Assembly: GCF_001429065.1 (NCBI RefSeq)
Contig: NZ_LMIB01000012.1
Coordinates: 124,001-188,000 of the forward strand
Direction: 5' to 3'
Length of the DNA: 64,000 nt
Source: Sphingomonas sp. Root710
GTDB taxonomy: Bacteria; Pseudomonadota; Alphaproteobacteria; Sphingomonadales; Sphingomonadaceae
The notes below the pieces were generated by a model, which was not told the origin of the DNA, ran no database searches, and was given only the letters and a program-made list of their open reading frames with translations. Shown here piece by piece: positions 8,030 through 16,722 of this stretch (positions are counted from its first letter, which is position 1; each line of letters opens with the position of its first letter). The position numbers and the translations under genes are program-made.

Positions 8030-10434
8030 CGCGCCTATCCGCCTTGGCCAGCATCTCGCTGCTCGTCGCAGCCGCGCCCCTGTACGCGGCGGAGACGGCG
8101 GCGCTCGACCTGCCGGCGGGAAGGCTGAGCGATGCGGTCGCCACGCTCGCGGCGCAGACCGGGGCCAGCGTCAGCGCCGCCGACGGCATGATCTGGTCGA
8201 TGCGCGTCGCACCGCTCAGGGGGCGGATGAGCGCCGAGGAGGCGCTGCGCCGCCTGCTGCGCGGCAGCCGGGGGCGGCTCGTCAGCCTCGGCGGCAACAG
8301 CTTCCGCATCGTCCCTGCCGCGCCTGTGCTTGCCCGAAGGGCCGCACCACAGGTTCAACCCCAGCCGATCGAGTCCGAAGACGAAGGCCAGGCGATCATC
8401 GTCACCGCGTCGAAGCGCGACACGCGGCTGCGCGACTTCGCGGGCTCGGTCAGTCTGCTCGACGGCACGGACCTGAGCTTCGGCGGCGAGCAGGGGATGG
8501 AATCGATCCTCGCCCGCGTCGCCAGCCTGTCGTCGACCCATCTCGGCGCGGGGCGCAACAAGCTGTTCATCCGCGGCATCGCCGATTCGAGCTTCACCGG
8601 CCCGACCCAGGCGACCGTCGGCCAATATCTCGGCGACATGCGGCTGACCTACAACGCGCCCGATCCCGATCTGCGCCTCTACGACATCCAGTCGGTCGAG
8701 ATCCTCGAAGGGCCGCAGGGCACCCTCTATGGCGCGGGTTCGCTCGGCGGGGTTATCCGCATCGTCCGCAATGCGCCTGCGCTCGGCGAAACCGGCGGCG
8801 CGCTGTCGGCGGGCCTGTCCGCGACCCAGCATGGCGATCCCTCGGGCGACATCGGCGGGATGATCAACCTGCCGGTGCTCGGCGATCGGGTCGCGGTCCG
8901 CGCGGTCGGCTATGGCATCACCGAGGGCGGCTATATCGACGATGTCTGGCGGCGGAAGCAGGACGTCAACCGCACCCGCATCGCGGGCGGGCGCGCCACG
9001 CTGCGCGTCGATGCGGGCGATGGCTGGACGGTCGATCTCGGCGGCGTCTACCAGGACAATCATGGCCGCGACAGCCAATATGCCGACGCCGCGATCGGCG
9101 GGCTCAACCGCGCCAGCCGCCTGCCCGGCGGCTTCGACGCCGATTATGCGCTGGGCGAGGTCGTCGTCACGAAACGCTGGGACGATATCAGTTTCCTGTC
9201 GTCGACCGGGCTGATCCGACAGCATCTCGACGAACGCTATGACGCGACGATGGCCGCCATCGGCGAGCGCCAGTTCCGCCAGCGCAACACCACCCATATG
9301 TTCGCGACCGAGAACCGGCTGTGGCGGCCGACCCGCGACGGCTATGGCTGGGTGCTGGGCGGCAGCTACACCCGCAACCGCACCGACCTCGAACGCTCGC
9401 TGGGCCCGGTCGGCATGCCCGTCGCGGTCACCGGGGTCTCCAACCGCATCCGCGAACTGACCCTCTATGGCGAGGCCAGCGTCGAGCCGGTGCGCGGCCT
9501 GACGCTGACCGGCGGTGCACGCTACACCCGCTCGAAGCTCGGCGGCGGCGCGGACGATCCGCTGCCCGCCTTCTCCGCCGCGATCGAGGCCGCCCGCGCC
9601 GCGATCATCGCCAGCCGGACCGAGAAGCGCCTGCTGCCCTCGGCGTCGGTCTCGGCGGCGCTCGTACCGGGCCTGCTCGTCTTCGCCCGCTATCAGCAGG
9701 GCTTCCGCCCCGGCGGTCTCGCGATCGAGAGCGGCTTCGTCCGCCGCTTCCGCAACGACAAGGTGTCGACCCTTGAAACCGGGTTGCGCTACGGCGCACG
9801 CGGCCGCGATCCGGTCGATCTGTCGCTGAGCCTGTCCTATACGAGCTGGGACAATATCCAGGCCGACTTCATCGACGGCGGCGGCCTGCCCAGCACCGAC
9901 AATATCGGCGACGGCCGCATCTATTCGCTGAGCGGAGCAGTCGGCTGGCGGCCCTTGCGCGGCCTCACTCTCGATCTCGCCGCGACCTACAACGACAGCC
10001 GCGTGACCGATCCCTCCTCGGCGCTGCTGCTCGCGCTCGCCGCCGCGCCGGTCAACAGCTTCACCGGGGCGCGGACCGGCGGCCAGAGCCGCATTCCCAA
10101 TGTCGCGCGCTTCACCACCCGGCTCGGCCTGGATTATCGCGTGCCGCTCAGCGAGGCGCTCGAGTTCCGCATCAACGGCTGGGCGCGCTATATCGGCAAA
10201 TCGCGGCTCGGCATCGGCCCGATCCTCGGCGACCTGCAGGGCGACTATCTCGACACCGCCGTCACCGCGCGCATCGGCCGCCCCGATCTCGGCGTCAGCC
10301 TCAGCGTCACCAACCTGACCGACGCGATCGGCAACCGCTTCGCGCTTGGCACCCCCTTCGCCACCACCGGCGGCGGCCAGATCACCCCCCTACGCCCCCG
10401 CACGATCCGCATCGGTGTCGATACGAGCTTCTAA
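8026..10434 (+). CDS. TonB-dependent receptor with N-terminal STN signalling domain
   Basis: An outer-membrane transporter of about 802 residues. It begins with a signal peptide ending near LYAAE, then an STN domain (LDLPAGRLSDAVATLAAQTG), a TonB-box-like stretch (QAIIVTAS), a plug (IQSVEILEGPQGTLYGAG) and a 22-strand barrel ending in the aromatic terminus DTSF. The STN domain is the mark of receptors that signal through FecR to an ECF sigma factor, which fits the two genes upstream. I place the start at GTG 8026, overlapping the fecR stop as GTGA; a TTG at 8002 is also in frame. The substrate, an iron chelate or another scarce nutrient, is not visible in the sequence. Confidence 0.93.
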   Translation: MTRLSALASISLLVAAAPLYAAETAALDLPAGRLSDAVATLAAQTGASVSAADGMIWSMRVAPLRGRMSAEEALRRLLRGSRGRLVSLGGNSFRIVPAAPVLARRAAPQVQPQPIESEDEGQAIIVTASKRDTRLRDFAGSVSLLDGTDLSFGGEQGMESILARVASLSSTHLGAGRNKLFIRGIADSSFTGPTQATVGQYLGDMRLTYNAPDPDLRLYDIQSVEILEGPQGTLYGAGSLGGVIRIVRNAPALGETGGALSAGLSATQHGDPSGDIGGMINLPVLGDRVAVRAVGYGITEGGYIDDVWRRKQDVNRTRIAGGRATLRVDAGDGWTVDLGGVYQDNHGRDSQYADAAIGGLNRASRLPGGFDADYALGEVVVTKRWDDISFLSSTGLIRQHLDERYDATMAAIGERQFRQRNTTHMFATENRLWRPTRDGYGWVLGGSYTRNRTDLERSLGPVGMPVAVTGVSNRIRELTLYGEASVEPVRGLTLTGGARYTRSKLGGGADDPLPAFSAAIEAARAAIIASRTEKRLLPSASVSAALVPGLLVFARYQQGFRPGGLAIESGFVRRFRNDKVSTLETGLRYGARGRDPVDLSLSLSYTSWDNIQADFIDGGGLPSTDNIGDGRIYSLSGAVGWRPLRGLTLDLAATYNDSRVTDPSSALLLALAAAPVNSFTGARTGGQSRIPNVARFTTRLGLDYRVPLSEALEFRINGWARYIGKSRLGIGPILGDLQGDYLDTAVTARIGRPDLGVSLSVTNLTDAIGNRFALGTPFATTGGGQITPLRPRTIRIGVDTSF

Positions 10435-10462
10435 GAGCGGGCACCCCGCCCTCCTCCTTGAT

Positions 10463-10563
10463 CGTCATTCCGGCGAAGGCCGGAATCCACTCGCTGGCTT
10501 GATCCGAACCCCTGATGGTTCGCGCCGGCCTCCCGGTGGATTCCGGCCTTCGCCGGAGTGACG
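10463..10563. repeat. Palindromic intergenic repeat pair (REPIN-like), copy A
   Basis: Two 28-bp arms, 10463-10490 and 10536-10563, are inverted relative to each other with one mismatch. Each arm is itself a hairpin (TCCGGCGAAGGCCGGA). The 45-bp centre is unrelated to the other copies. It lies between the receptor gene and the autotransporter gene and is a variant of the copies at 16574 and 26465. Confidence 0.8.
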
Positions 10564-10666
10564 AAGAGCGCGCGCGAGATTTTTCCAAGGCTCCCTCACA
10601 ACGTCCCCGTCTTCCCCAACATGCGGGAGGGTCGCCCCTCCCCGCCACAAAGGGACAGACAATTTC

Positions 10667-13600
10667 ATGCGCCATCTGCTTGCCACCACCTGCCTCGCCG
10701 CTCTCGCCGTCGCGCCGGCCCATGCCGAGACGACCGTCGCCGACAAGCGCACCGCGGCGATCCGCACCTCGACGATCAAGGCGGGCGCCGCCGACGACAT
10801 CCGCATCACCTCGGCCGGCTCGGTCGTCCCCACCGCCGCGGGCAGCGCGGTTATCCTCGACAGCGCCAACAAGGTGGTCAACGAGGGGACGATCCAGATC
10901 ACCAACCTCGAATATTCGACCGGCGTCCTCGGCTCGGCCAACGCCACCGGCTCGATCACCAACACCGCCAACGCCAAGATCATCGTCGACGAGACCTATG
11001 CCCCTGCCGACGCCGACAAGGACGGCGATCTCGACGGGCCGCTGGCGGCCGGCACCGGGCGCTTCGGCATCCGCACCGCAGGCGCCTTCACCGGCGACAT
11101 CGTCAACAGCGGCCAGATCACCATCGAGGGCAAGGATTCGGCAGGCATCCAGCTCGGCGGCGCGCTCGCTGGCAAGCTGACCCAGGACGGCAACATCACC
11201 GTCGTCGGCGATCGCTCAGTCGGCGTCCGCACCGGCGATATCAGCGGGCCGGTCCGCATCGCCGGCTCGGTCGCCGCGACCGGGCTTAACGCCAGCGCGG
11301 TCTCGGTCGAGGGCAATATCGGCGGCGCGCTGGTGCTGCAGGGCACCCTCGCCTCCACCGGCTATCGCTATACCACCCCGCCCGCCGACACCTCGAAGCT
11401 CGACGCCGACGATCTGCTCCAGGGCGGCCCTGCCGTCCGCATCGCGGGCAATGTCGCGGGGGGCCTGATCCTCGCGGTCCCGCCCAAGGACAACAGCACC
11501 ACCGACAATGACGAGGATAAGGACGGCATCGAGGACGCCAAGGAAGGCTCCGCCGCGATCACCTCGCTCGGCTCGGCCGCCGCGCTCGAGGTCGGCTCGG
11601 CCGCCCGCACCGTCGCGATCGGCGCGGTCGCGGGCAATGGCGACGGCCATGGCCTCGTCATCGACGGCACCATCACCGGCAACGGCGTCTATGCCGGGGT
11701 CGCGGGCAACGGCCTCGTCATCGGCGGCCTCGGCCAGGCGGTGACGATCGCGGGCGGGATGACCGTCAACGGCGCGGTCACCGCCACGTCGAACGGCGGC
11801 AACGCCACCGCGGTTCGCATCGGCAGCGGCGCCAGCGTGCCGAAGATCAAGAATGCGGGTACGATCCAGGCCACCGGCACCAACGCCGCCAACGCCAGGA
11901 CCACCGCGCTTCAGATCGACGCGGGCGCGGCGGTGTTCGCACTCACCAACAGCGGCGCGATCAAGGCGGTCGCGGGCGGCACCGCCTCGGCCAATGGCGC
12001 GACGGTCACCGCGATCCTCGACCGCTCGGGCGAGCTCGACCTGATCGACAATGCGGGCACCATCTCCGCCACCGGCGCGGCGGCGGGCAGCAATGTCGCG
12101 ATCGACCTGACCGCGAACAACAGCGGCGCGCGCGTCGGCCAGACGGTCGTCGCCAGCGGCGTCGCCGCACCCGCGATCACCGGCGACGTCCGCTTCGGCG
12201 GCGGCAATGACGTCTTCGACATCGCCGACGGCAGCATGACCGGCGACACCAGCTTCGGGAACGGCGCGAACCAGCTGCTCCTCTCGGGCGACGCCACCTA
12301 TGCGGGCGAGGCGGGCTTCGGCGCGGGCAACGACATCATGGCGCTCGGCGGCACCTCGTCCTTCACCGGCGACGTCAGCTTCGGCGGCGGCAGCGACACG
12401 CTCAGCCTCACCGGCGCGGCGAAGTTCAAGGGCGCGCTCACGAACGCGCAGGGGCTCGCCGTCGCGCTCACCGGCGGCACGCTCGATATCGGCAAGACCA
12501 CCGCGTCGATCGGCTCGCTCGCGGTCGGCGGCGGGAGCACGCTGGTCGTCACCGTCGACACCGCGACCCGCACCAACACGCTCTATCAGGTCGCGGGCAA
12601 CGCCAGCATCGCGAGCGGCGCGAAGATCGTCGTCAACCTGAGCAGCGTCGCCGGGGCGGAGGGCAGCTACACCTTCGTCAAGGCGGGCTCGGTCACCCTG
12701 CCGCAGACGATCGCGCCCGAAACCGCGGTGCTGCCTTTCATGTACAAGGGCACGATCACGGCGGTGTCGCCCACCGACATCGCGGTGACAGTGACCCGCA
12801 AGACCACCACCGAGCTCGGGCTGAACCGCTCGCAGGCCTCCGCCTACAACGCGGTCTACGCCGCGCTCGCCAAGGATGCGAAGGTCGGCGCGGTCTATCT
12901 CGGCGCGGCCGATGGCGACAGCTTCCGCCGCCAGCTGCGGCAGATGCTGCCCGATCATGCCGGCGGCGCGTTCGAGGCGGTGACGATGGGCTCGCGCGCC
13001 ACCGCGGGCTTCCTCGCCGATCCCGACGCCCCCTTCGCCGACCAGGGCAATTGGGGCTACTGGATCCAGCAGGCCGGCTGGGGCACCTCGAAGAGCCTCG
13101 GCGATACCGCCTCCTACGACATCAGCGGCTGGGGCATCGCCACCGGCGCCGAGTATAAGACCGGCCTCGGCAATATCGGCGTCTCGCTCGCCTATCATGC
13201 CGGCCGCGACGCCGACGGCGGCACCGACAACAGCGTCGACGCCAACCAATATGAGGTCGGCGCCTACTGGCGCGGCAACTGGGGTCCGGTGCAGGGCTGG
13301 ACGCGCGGTTCCTGGGCGCATGTCAGCTTCGACAGCAAGCGCGTCTTCAACGGCACGCTGGCCGGCAATGAGAAGGTCGAGCGCCGCGCCAGGGGCAAGT
13401 GGAACGGCACCGTCGTATCCGCGGCGGCGGGCGCGTCCTACACCATCCAGATGGGCTCGTTCAGCCTGCGTCCCGCCGGCGCGGTCGATTACTACCGGCT
13501 CAAGGAACAGAGCTATGCCGAAAAGGGTGGCGGCGACGCCTTCAACCTGATCGTCAACGGCCGCAAGAGCGACGAGCTGGCGCTGACAGGCACCGTCGCG

Positions 13601-13888
13601 GCGGGCTTCGACTTCGGCGGCTATAACGAGGATTCGGGCTGGTTCCGCCTCGAACTCGAAGGCGGCCGCCGCCAGCTGGTCGGCGGATCGCTCGGCTCGA
13701 CCACCGCGCATTTCGCGGGCGGGGCGGACTTCACCCTCGATCCCGAACAGCGCACCAGCGGCTGGGTCGGCAAGCTGCGCGCCACCGGCGGCGGCAACGG
13801 CTTCCGCATCGGCGGCGAGGCGGGCGCCGAGGAACAGCAGGGCCGCGCCGCCCTCTCGCTCCGCGCCAGCCTGGTGGTCGGGCTCTAA
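10667..13888 (+). CDS. Autotransporter with calcium-type loops and RTX-like repeats in the passenger
   Basis: A 1073-residue type Va secreted protein. A signal peptide ends at AHAE (about residue 20). The passenger is a repetitive, Gly/Ala/Thr/Asn-rich beta-helix. It contains two Asp-rich loops of the thrombospondin-3/EF-hand kind, DADKDGDLDG near residue 114 and DNDEDKDGIED near residue 280, and a short tandem array of FGGGNDVFDI-like units near residues 505-590 that resembles RTX repeats. The last roughly 300 residues form the autotransporter beta-barrel, ending in a hydrophobic residue. AAGGGACAG precedes ATG 10667. It follows the sigma/FecR/receptor genes across a repeat, so co-regulation is possible but not shown. 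A long hairpin follows the stop. Adhesion or surface-layer function is an inference. Confidence 0.9.
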   Translation: MRHLLATTCLAALAVAPAHAETTVADKRTAAIRTSTIKAGAADDIRITSAGSVVPTAAGSAVILDSANKVVNEGTIQITNLEYSTGVLGSANATGSITNTANAKIIVDETYAPADADKDGDLDGPLAAGTGRFGIRTAGAFTGDIVNSGQITIEGKDSAGIQLGGALAGKLTQDGNITVVGDRSVGVRTGDISGPVRIAGSVAATGLNASAVSVEGNIGGALVLQGTLASTGYRYTTPPADTSKLDADDLLQGGPAVRIAGNVAGGLILAVPPKDNSTTDNDEDKDGIEDAKEGSAAITSLGSAAALEVGSAARTVAIGAVAGNGDGHGLVIDGTITGNGVYAGVAGNGLVIGGLGQAVTIAGGMTVNGAVTATSNGGNATAVRIGSGASVPKIKNAGTIQATGTNAANARTTALQIDAGAAVFALTNSGAIKAVAGGTASANGATVTAILDRSGELDLIDNAGTISATGAAAGSNVAIDLTANNSGARVGQTVVASGVAAPAITGDVRFGGGNDVFDIADGSMTGDTSFGNGANQLLLSGDATYAGEAGFGAGNDIMALGGTSSFTGDVSFGGGSDTLSLTGAAKFKGALTNAQGLAVALTGGTLDIGKTTASIGSLAVGGGSTLVVTVDTATRTNTLYQVAGNASIASGAKIVVNLSSVAGAEGSYTFVKAGSVTLPQTIAPETAVLPFMYKGTITAVSPTDIAVTVTRKTTTELGLNRSQASAYNAVYAALAKDAKVGAVYLGAADGDSFRRQLRQMLPDHAGGAFEAVTMGSRATAGFLADPDAPFADQGNWGYWIQQAGWGTSKSLGDTASYDISGWGIATGAEYKTGLGNIGVSLAYHAGRDADGGTDNSVDANQYEVGAYWRGNWGPVQGWTRGSWAHVSFDSKRVFNGTLAGNEKVERRARGKWNGTVVSAAAGASYTIQMGSFSLRPAGAVDYYRLKEQSYAEKGGGDAFNLIVNGRKSDELALTGTVAAGFDFGGYNEDSGWFRLELEGGRRQLVGGSLGSTTAHFAGGADFTLDPEQRTSGWVGKLRATGGGNGFRIGGEAGAEEQQGRAALSLRASLVVGL

Positions 13889-13900
13889 TCTAGGCGCGGC

Positions 13901-13971
13901 ACCGGCCCACGCCCCCACCCGGCCTCCCAAATATTGTACCCTATGGGAGGCCGGGTGGGGCGCGGGCCGGT
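13901..13971 (+). terminator. Long hairpin after the autotransporter gene
   Basis: Arms 13901-13929 and 13944-13971 pair over 28 positions with one mismatch and one bulge around a 14-nt AT-rich loop. It starts 12 bases after the stop codon. No T-run follows, so it may act as a weak terminator or 3' end stabiliser, or be another palindromic repeat. Confidence 0.5.
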
Positions 13972-14182
13972 ACCGCACGCCTCGGCACAGCCGAGGCAAA
14001 CCACAACGCCATCCCCCTTTCAGGGGGACGGGGGTGGGCCCCAGCTCCCCAAGCACCCGGCGGCCTCGAGGCCCCCCTGCCGCCAGCCCACCCCCACTTC
14101 TAAATCCCTCTCCCGTGCACGTGCGGGAGAGGGATTTTGCGCATCCCCAGAAATTTATTTTTCTTCGCAAATTTCACTTGCG
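13972..14182. other. Gene-free stretch with further palindromes
   Basis: No credible gene lies here. A 5-bp hairpin CTCGG/CCGAG stands at 13981-13995. A 10-bp inverted repeat GGGGGTGGGC (14030-14039) pairs with 14086-14095. The segment 14009-14040 resembles the repeats around the DUF559 gene at 35.5 kb. The terminator-like hairpin at 14102 is listed separately. Confidence 0.5.
14102..14138 (+). terminator. Rho-independent terminator-like hairpin upstream of the nrd leader
   Basis: A 14-bp stem (AAATCCCTCTCCCG with its complement) around a short GC loop is followed by TTTT. It would isolate the nrdA control region from upstream transcription. As a palindrome it reads in both directions. Confidence 0.55.
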
Positions 14183-14335
14183 GATTCGAATATTTCACAC
14201 CGCCTCTAACGCTACGTCCAAACCCCTGAACCGACTCGAATTTTTTTCCGCCCGGGAAACCGGACTCGTTTCACGGTTGCGACGAGTCGAGTCCCCGAAC
14301 CGTCATTTTGACTCTTGCGCTCGGACTCAGATGAG

Positions 14336-14351
14336 GCACTATAGGTTGTGT
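14336..14351. promoter_or_regulatory. NrdR-box-like site upstream of nrdA
   Basis: GCACTATAGGTTGTGT matches the published NrdR box pattern (ACACWATATWTWGTGT type) at 13 of 16 positions by hand alignment. NrdR is the ATP/dATP-sensing repressor of ribonucleotide reductase genes and normally binds two boxes. The only second candidate I see is a weak half match at 14477-14492. Confidence 0.5.
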
Positions 14352-14412
14352 AAGGCAACAGGGGCAGCGCTAGTGGTGGTGGCAGACGTCGAGGGGCATG
14401 GCTCCCGGCGAA

Positions 14413-14444
14413 TGATCCACAACGTCGCTGAAAACTGGGGATAA
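14413..14444. promoter_or_regulatory. Two DnaA-box-like nonamers facing each other
   Basis: TGATCCACA (14413-14421) and, on the other strand, TTATCCCCA (14436-14444) each differ from the consensus TTATCCACA by one base. DnaA regulation of nrd genes is known in E. coli. With two one-mismatch sites the support is suggestive only. Confidence 0.35.
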
Positions 14445-14569
14445 GGGGTAATCGGCGCTGGTATCGGCCGGCCGAAACACTACATTCCCTACACGTCCTC
14501 TGAGTCGAACGGATCGGGAACATGGCCGTGCGGCCGGTTCTGTGGTATTTGTGCGAGGGAGACGGACGG

Positions 14570-16543
14570 ATGGATCTTTCTGGCAGCAGCGAAGTGAGCG
14601 CGAACGACGTGGCGACGATCATTGATTCCTCGAAGGACGCCAAGGCGCCCGAGGCGAAGGCCGAGGCTCCGGCAAGCGTGGAGGCGGCACCCGCCGCTGC
14701 CGCGCCCGAGGAAGCGAAGAAGAAAAAGATCGACAGCATGGAGATCGTGCCTCAGCTCTATCCGATCGAGGTCGATCACAGCCGCGACGCGCTCCTCACC
14801 GATTTCGGCAAGGACACGCTGACCGACCGCTATCTCCTCCCCGGCGAAAGCTATCAGGACCTGTTCGTGCGCGTCGCCTCGGCCTATGCCGACGATCAGG
14901 CGCACGCCCAGCGCATCTACGACTATATCTCGAAGCTGTGGTTCATGCCCTCGACGCCGGTTCTCTCGAACGGCGGCACCGGCCGGGGTCTTCCGATCAG
15001 CTGCTATCTCAACTCGGTCGACGACAGCCTGGAGGGCATCGTCAACACCTGGAACGAGAATGTCTGGCTGGCGGCGCGCGGCGGCGGCATCGGAACCTAT
15101 TGGGGTTCGGTGCGCGGCATCGGCGAACCGGTCGGCCTCAACGGCAAGACCTCGGGCATCATCCCCTTCGTCCGCGTGATGGATTCGCTGACGCTGGCGA
15201 TCAGCCAGGGTTCGCTGCGCCGCGGCTCGGCGGCGGTTTATCTGGATGTCTCGCATCCTGAGATCGAGGAATTCCTCGAAATCCGCAAACCCTCGGGCGA
15301 CTTCAACCGCAAGGCGCTCAACCTGCACCATGGCGTGCTGCTCACCGACGCCTTCATGGAAGCCGTCCGCGACGGCGCCGAATGGGATCTGGTCAGCCCG
15401 AAGGACGGCTCGAAGCGCGCTTCGGTCGACGCCCGCTCGCTGTTCCAGAAGCTGGTCGAGACCCGTCTCGCCACCGGCGAGCCCTATATCGTGTTCAGCG
15501 ACACGGTGAACCGGACGATGCCCAAGCATCACCGCGACGTCGGCCTCAAGGTGTCGACCTCGAACCTGTGCTCGGAAATCACCCTGCCCACCGGCCGCGA
15601 CCAGCATGGCATGGATCGCACCGCGGTCTGCTGCCTGTCGTCGCTCAACCTGGAAACCTGGGACGAGTGGAACGGCGACAAGCGCTTCATTGAGGACGTG
15701 ATGCGTTTCCTCGACAATGTGCTGCAGGACTATATCGACCGCGCGCCGGACGAGATGGCCCGCGCCAAATACAGCGCCAGCCGCGAGCGTTCGGTCGGCC
15801 TCGGCGTGATGGGCTTCCACACCTTCCTCCAGGCGCGCAACATCCCGTTCGAAGGCGCCATGGCGAAGAGCTGGAACCTGCGCATCTTCAAGCATATCGC
15901 CGCCGGCGCGCAGGAAGCCTCGATGCTGCTGGCCAGCGAGCGGGGCCCCTGCCCCGACGCCGCCGACCAGGGCGTCATGGAGCGGTTCAGCTGCAAGATG
16001 GCGATCGCGCCGACCGCGTCGATCTCGATCATCTGCGGCGGCACCAGCGCCTGCATCGAGCCGATCCCGGCCAACATCTACACCCACAAGACGCTGTCGG
16101 GCAGCTTCTCGATCCGCAATCCCTATCTGGAAAAGCTGCTCACCGAGAAATCGAAGAACAGCGACGCGGTGTGGAATTCGATCCTCGAAAAGGGCGGCTC
16201 GGTCCAGCATCTCGACTTCCTGACTCAGGAAGAGAAGGACGTGTACAAGACCAGCTTCGAGATCGACCAGCGCTGGCTGATCGAACTCGCCGCCGATCGC
16301 ACCCCCTATATCGATCAGGCGCAGTCGCTGAACCTGTTCATCCCGGCCGATGTCGAGAAGTGGGATCTGCTGATGCTCCACTTCCGCGCCTGGGAACTGG
16401 GCATCAAGTCGCTCTATTATCTGCGGTCCAAATCGGTCCAGCGCGCGGGCTTCGCGGGCGGGGTCGAAAGCGACAACACCCCCGACCTCAAGCAGATCGA
16501 GCTGGTGTCGAAGGACTATGACGAGTGCTTGGCCTGCCAGTGA
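14570..16543 (+). CDS. nrdA: Ribonucleoside-diphosphate reductase alpha subunit (class I), lacking an ATP-cone
   Basis: The catalytic subunit that reduces NDPs to dNDPs with the radical supplied by NrdB. The 657-residue product from ATG 14570 (after GAGGGAGAC) begins with about 55 low-complexity Ala/Glu/Lys residues, then the all-alpha entry domain (RYLLPGESYQDLF) and the ten-stranded barrel. Catalytic residues are visible: Cys145 in GLPISCYLNS, the Asn332-Cys334-Glu336 triad in SNLCSEI, Cys354 or Cys355 in VCCLSSLNL, and the C-terminal redox pair ECLACQ. The N-terminal ATP-cone of E. coli NrdA is absent, so dATP inhibition through that site should be missing. It is followed by a repeat, a small membrane protein gene and nrdB. 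The leader carries GANTC, NrdR-like and DnaA-like sites. Confidence 0.97.
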   Translation: MDLSGSSEVSANDVATIIDSSKDAKAPEAKAEAPASVEAAPAAAAPEEAKKKKIDSMEIVPQLYPIEVDHSRDALLTDFGKDTLTDRYLLPGESYQDLFVRVASAYADDQAHAQRIYDYISKLWFMPSTPVLSNGGTGRGLPISCYLNSVDDSLEGIVNTWNENVWLAARGGGIGTYWGSVRGIGEPVGLNGKTSGIIPFVRVMDSLTLAISQGSLRRGSAAVYLDVSHPEIEEFLEIRKPSGDFNRKALNLHHGVLLTDAFMEAVRDGAEWDLVSPKDGSKRASVDARSLFQKLVETRLATGEPYIVFSDTVNRTMPKHHRDVGLKVSTSNLCSEITLPTGRDQHGMDRTAVCCLSSLNLETWDEWNGDKRFIEDVMRFLDNVLQDYIDRAPDEMARAKYSASRERSVGLGVMGFHTFLQARNIPFEGAMAKSWNLRIFKHIAAGAQEASMLLASERGPCPDAADQGVMERFSCKMAIAPTASISIICGGTSACIEPIPANIYTHKTLSGSFSIRNPYLEKLLTEKSKNSDAVWNSILEKGGSVQHLDFLTQEEKDVYKTSFEIDQRWLIELAADRTPYIDQAQSLNLFIPADVEKWDLLMLHFRAWELGIKSLYYLRSKSVQRAGFAGGVESDNTPDLKQIELVSKDYDECLACQ

Positions 16544-16573
16544 GATGACGGCGCGCGGTGGCGCTCCCCTCCT

Positions 16574-16667
16574 CGTCATTCCCGCGGAAGCGGGAATCCA
16601 TGGACGGCGGAGCATCCGGTCAAGCAGCGTTCCGTGTCCGTGAATTCCCGCTTCCGCGGGAATGACG
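16574..16667. repeat. Palindromic intergenic repeat pair, copy B
   Basis: Inverted 27-bp arms at 16574-16600 and 16641-16667 differ at one base, and each contains the hairpin TTCCCGCGGAAGCGGGAA. It lies in the nrdA to small-ORF gap, inside what should be one transcript, and could form a strong RNA structure that lowers downstream expression. Confidence 0.85.
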
Positions 16668-16690
16668 GTATAAGAGTTGGGGCTACAGTG

Positions 16691-16710
16691 AAGCGGCGGG
16701 GGCGCCGCTT
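16691..16710 (+). other. 8-bp perfect hairpin just before the small membrane protein gene
   Basis: AAGCGGCG and CGCCGCTT flank a GGGG loop. The stem ends 13 bases before ATG 16723, next to its ribosome binding site (TAGGAA), so it could modulate translation of the small gene. Confidence 0.4.
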
Positions 16711-16722
16711 CGGGGGTAGGAA

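Larger units (their letters stand above)
14183..14506. promoter_or_regulatory. Cluster of eight GANTC (CcrM methylation) sites in the nrdA control region
   Basis: GANTC pentamers begin at 14183, 14233, 14263, 14284, 14289, 14310, 14324 and 14502; seven fall within 146 bp. At about 65 % G+C roughly one would be expected in 300 bp by chance. CcrM methylates GANTC in alphaproteobacteria and changes promoter activity through the cell cycle, for example through GcrA. The placement just upstream of nrdA suggests coupling of dNTP synthesis to replication. Confidence 0.6.

Noticed and set aside
11216-14170. 984-codon minus-strand frame over the autotransporter
   Set aside because: It is Ala/Arg/Gly-rich with no domain, produced by the repetitive high-GC coding sequence of the plus-strand autotransporter.
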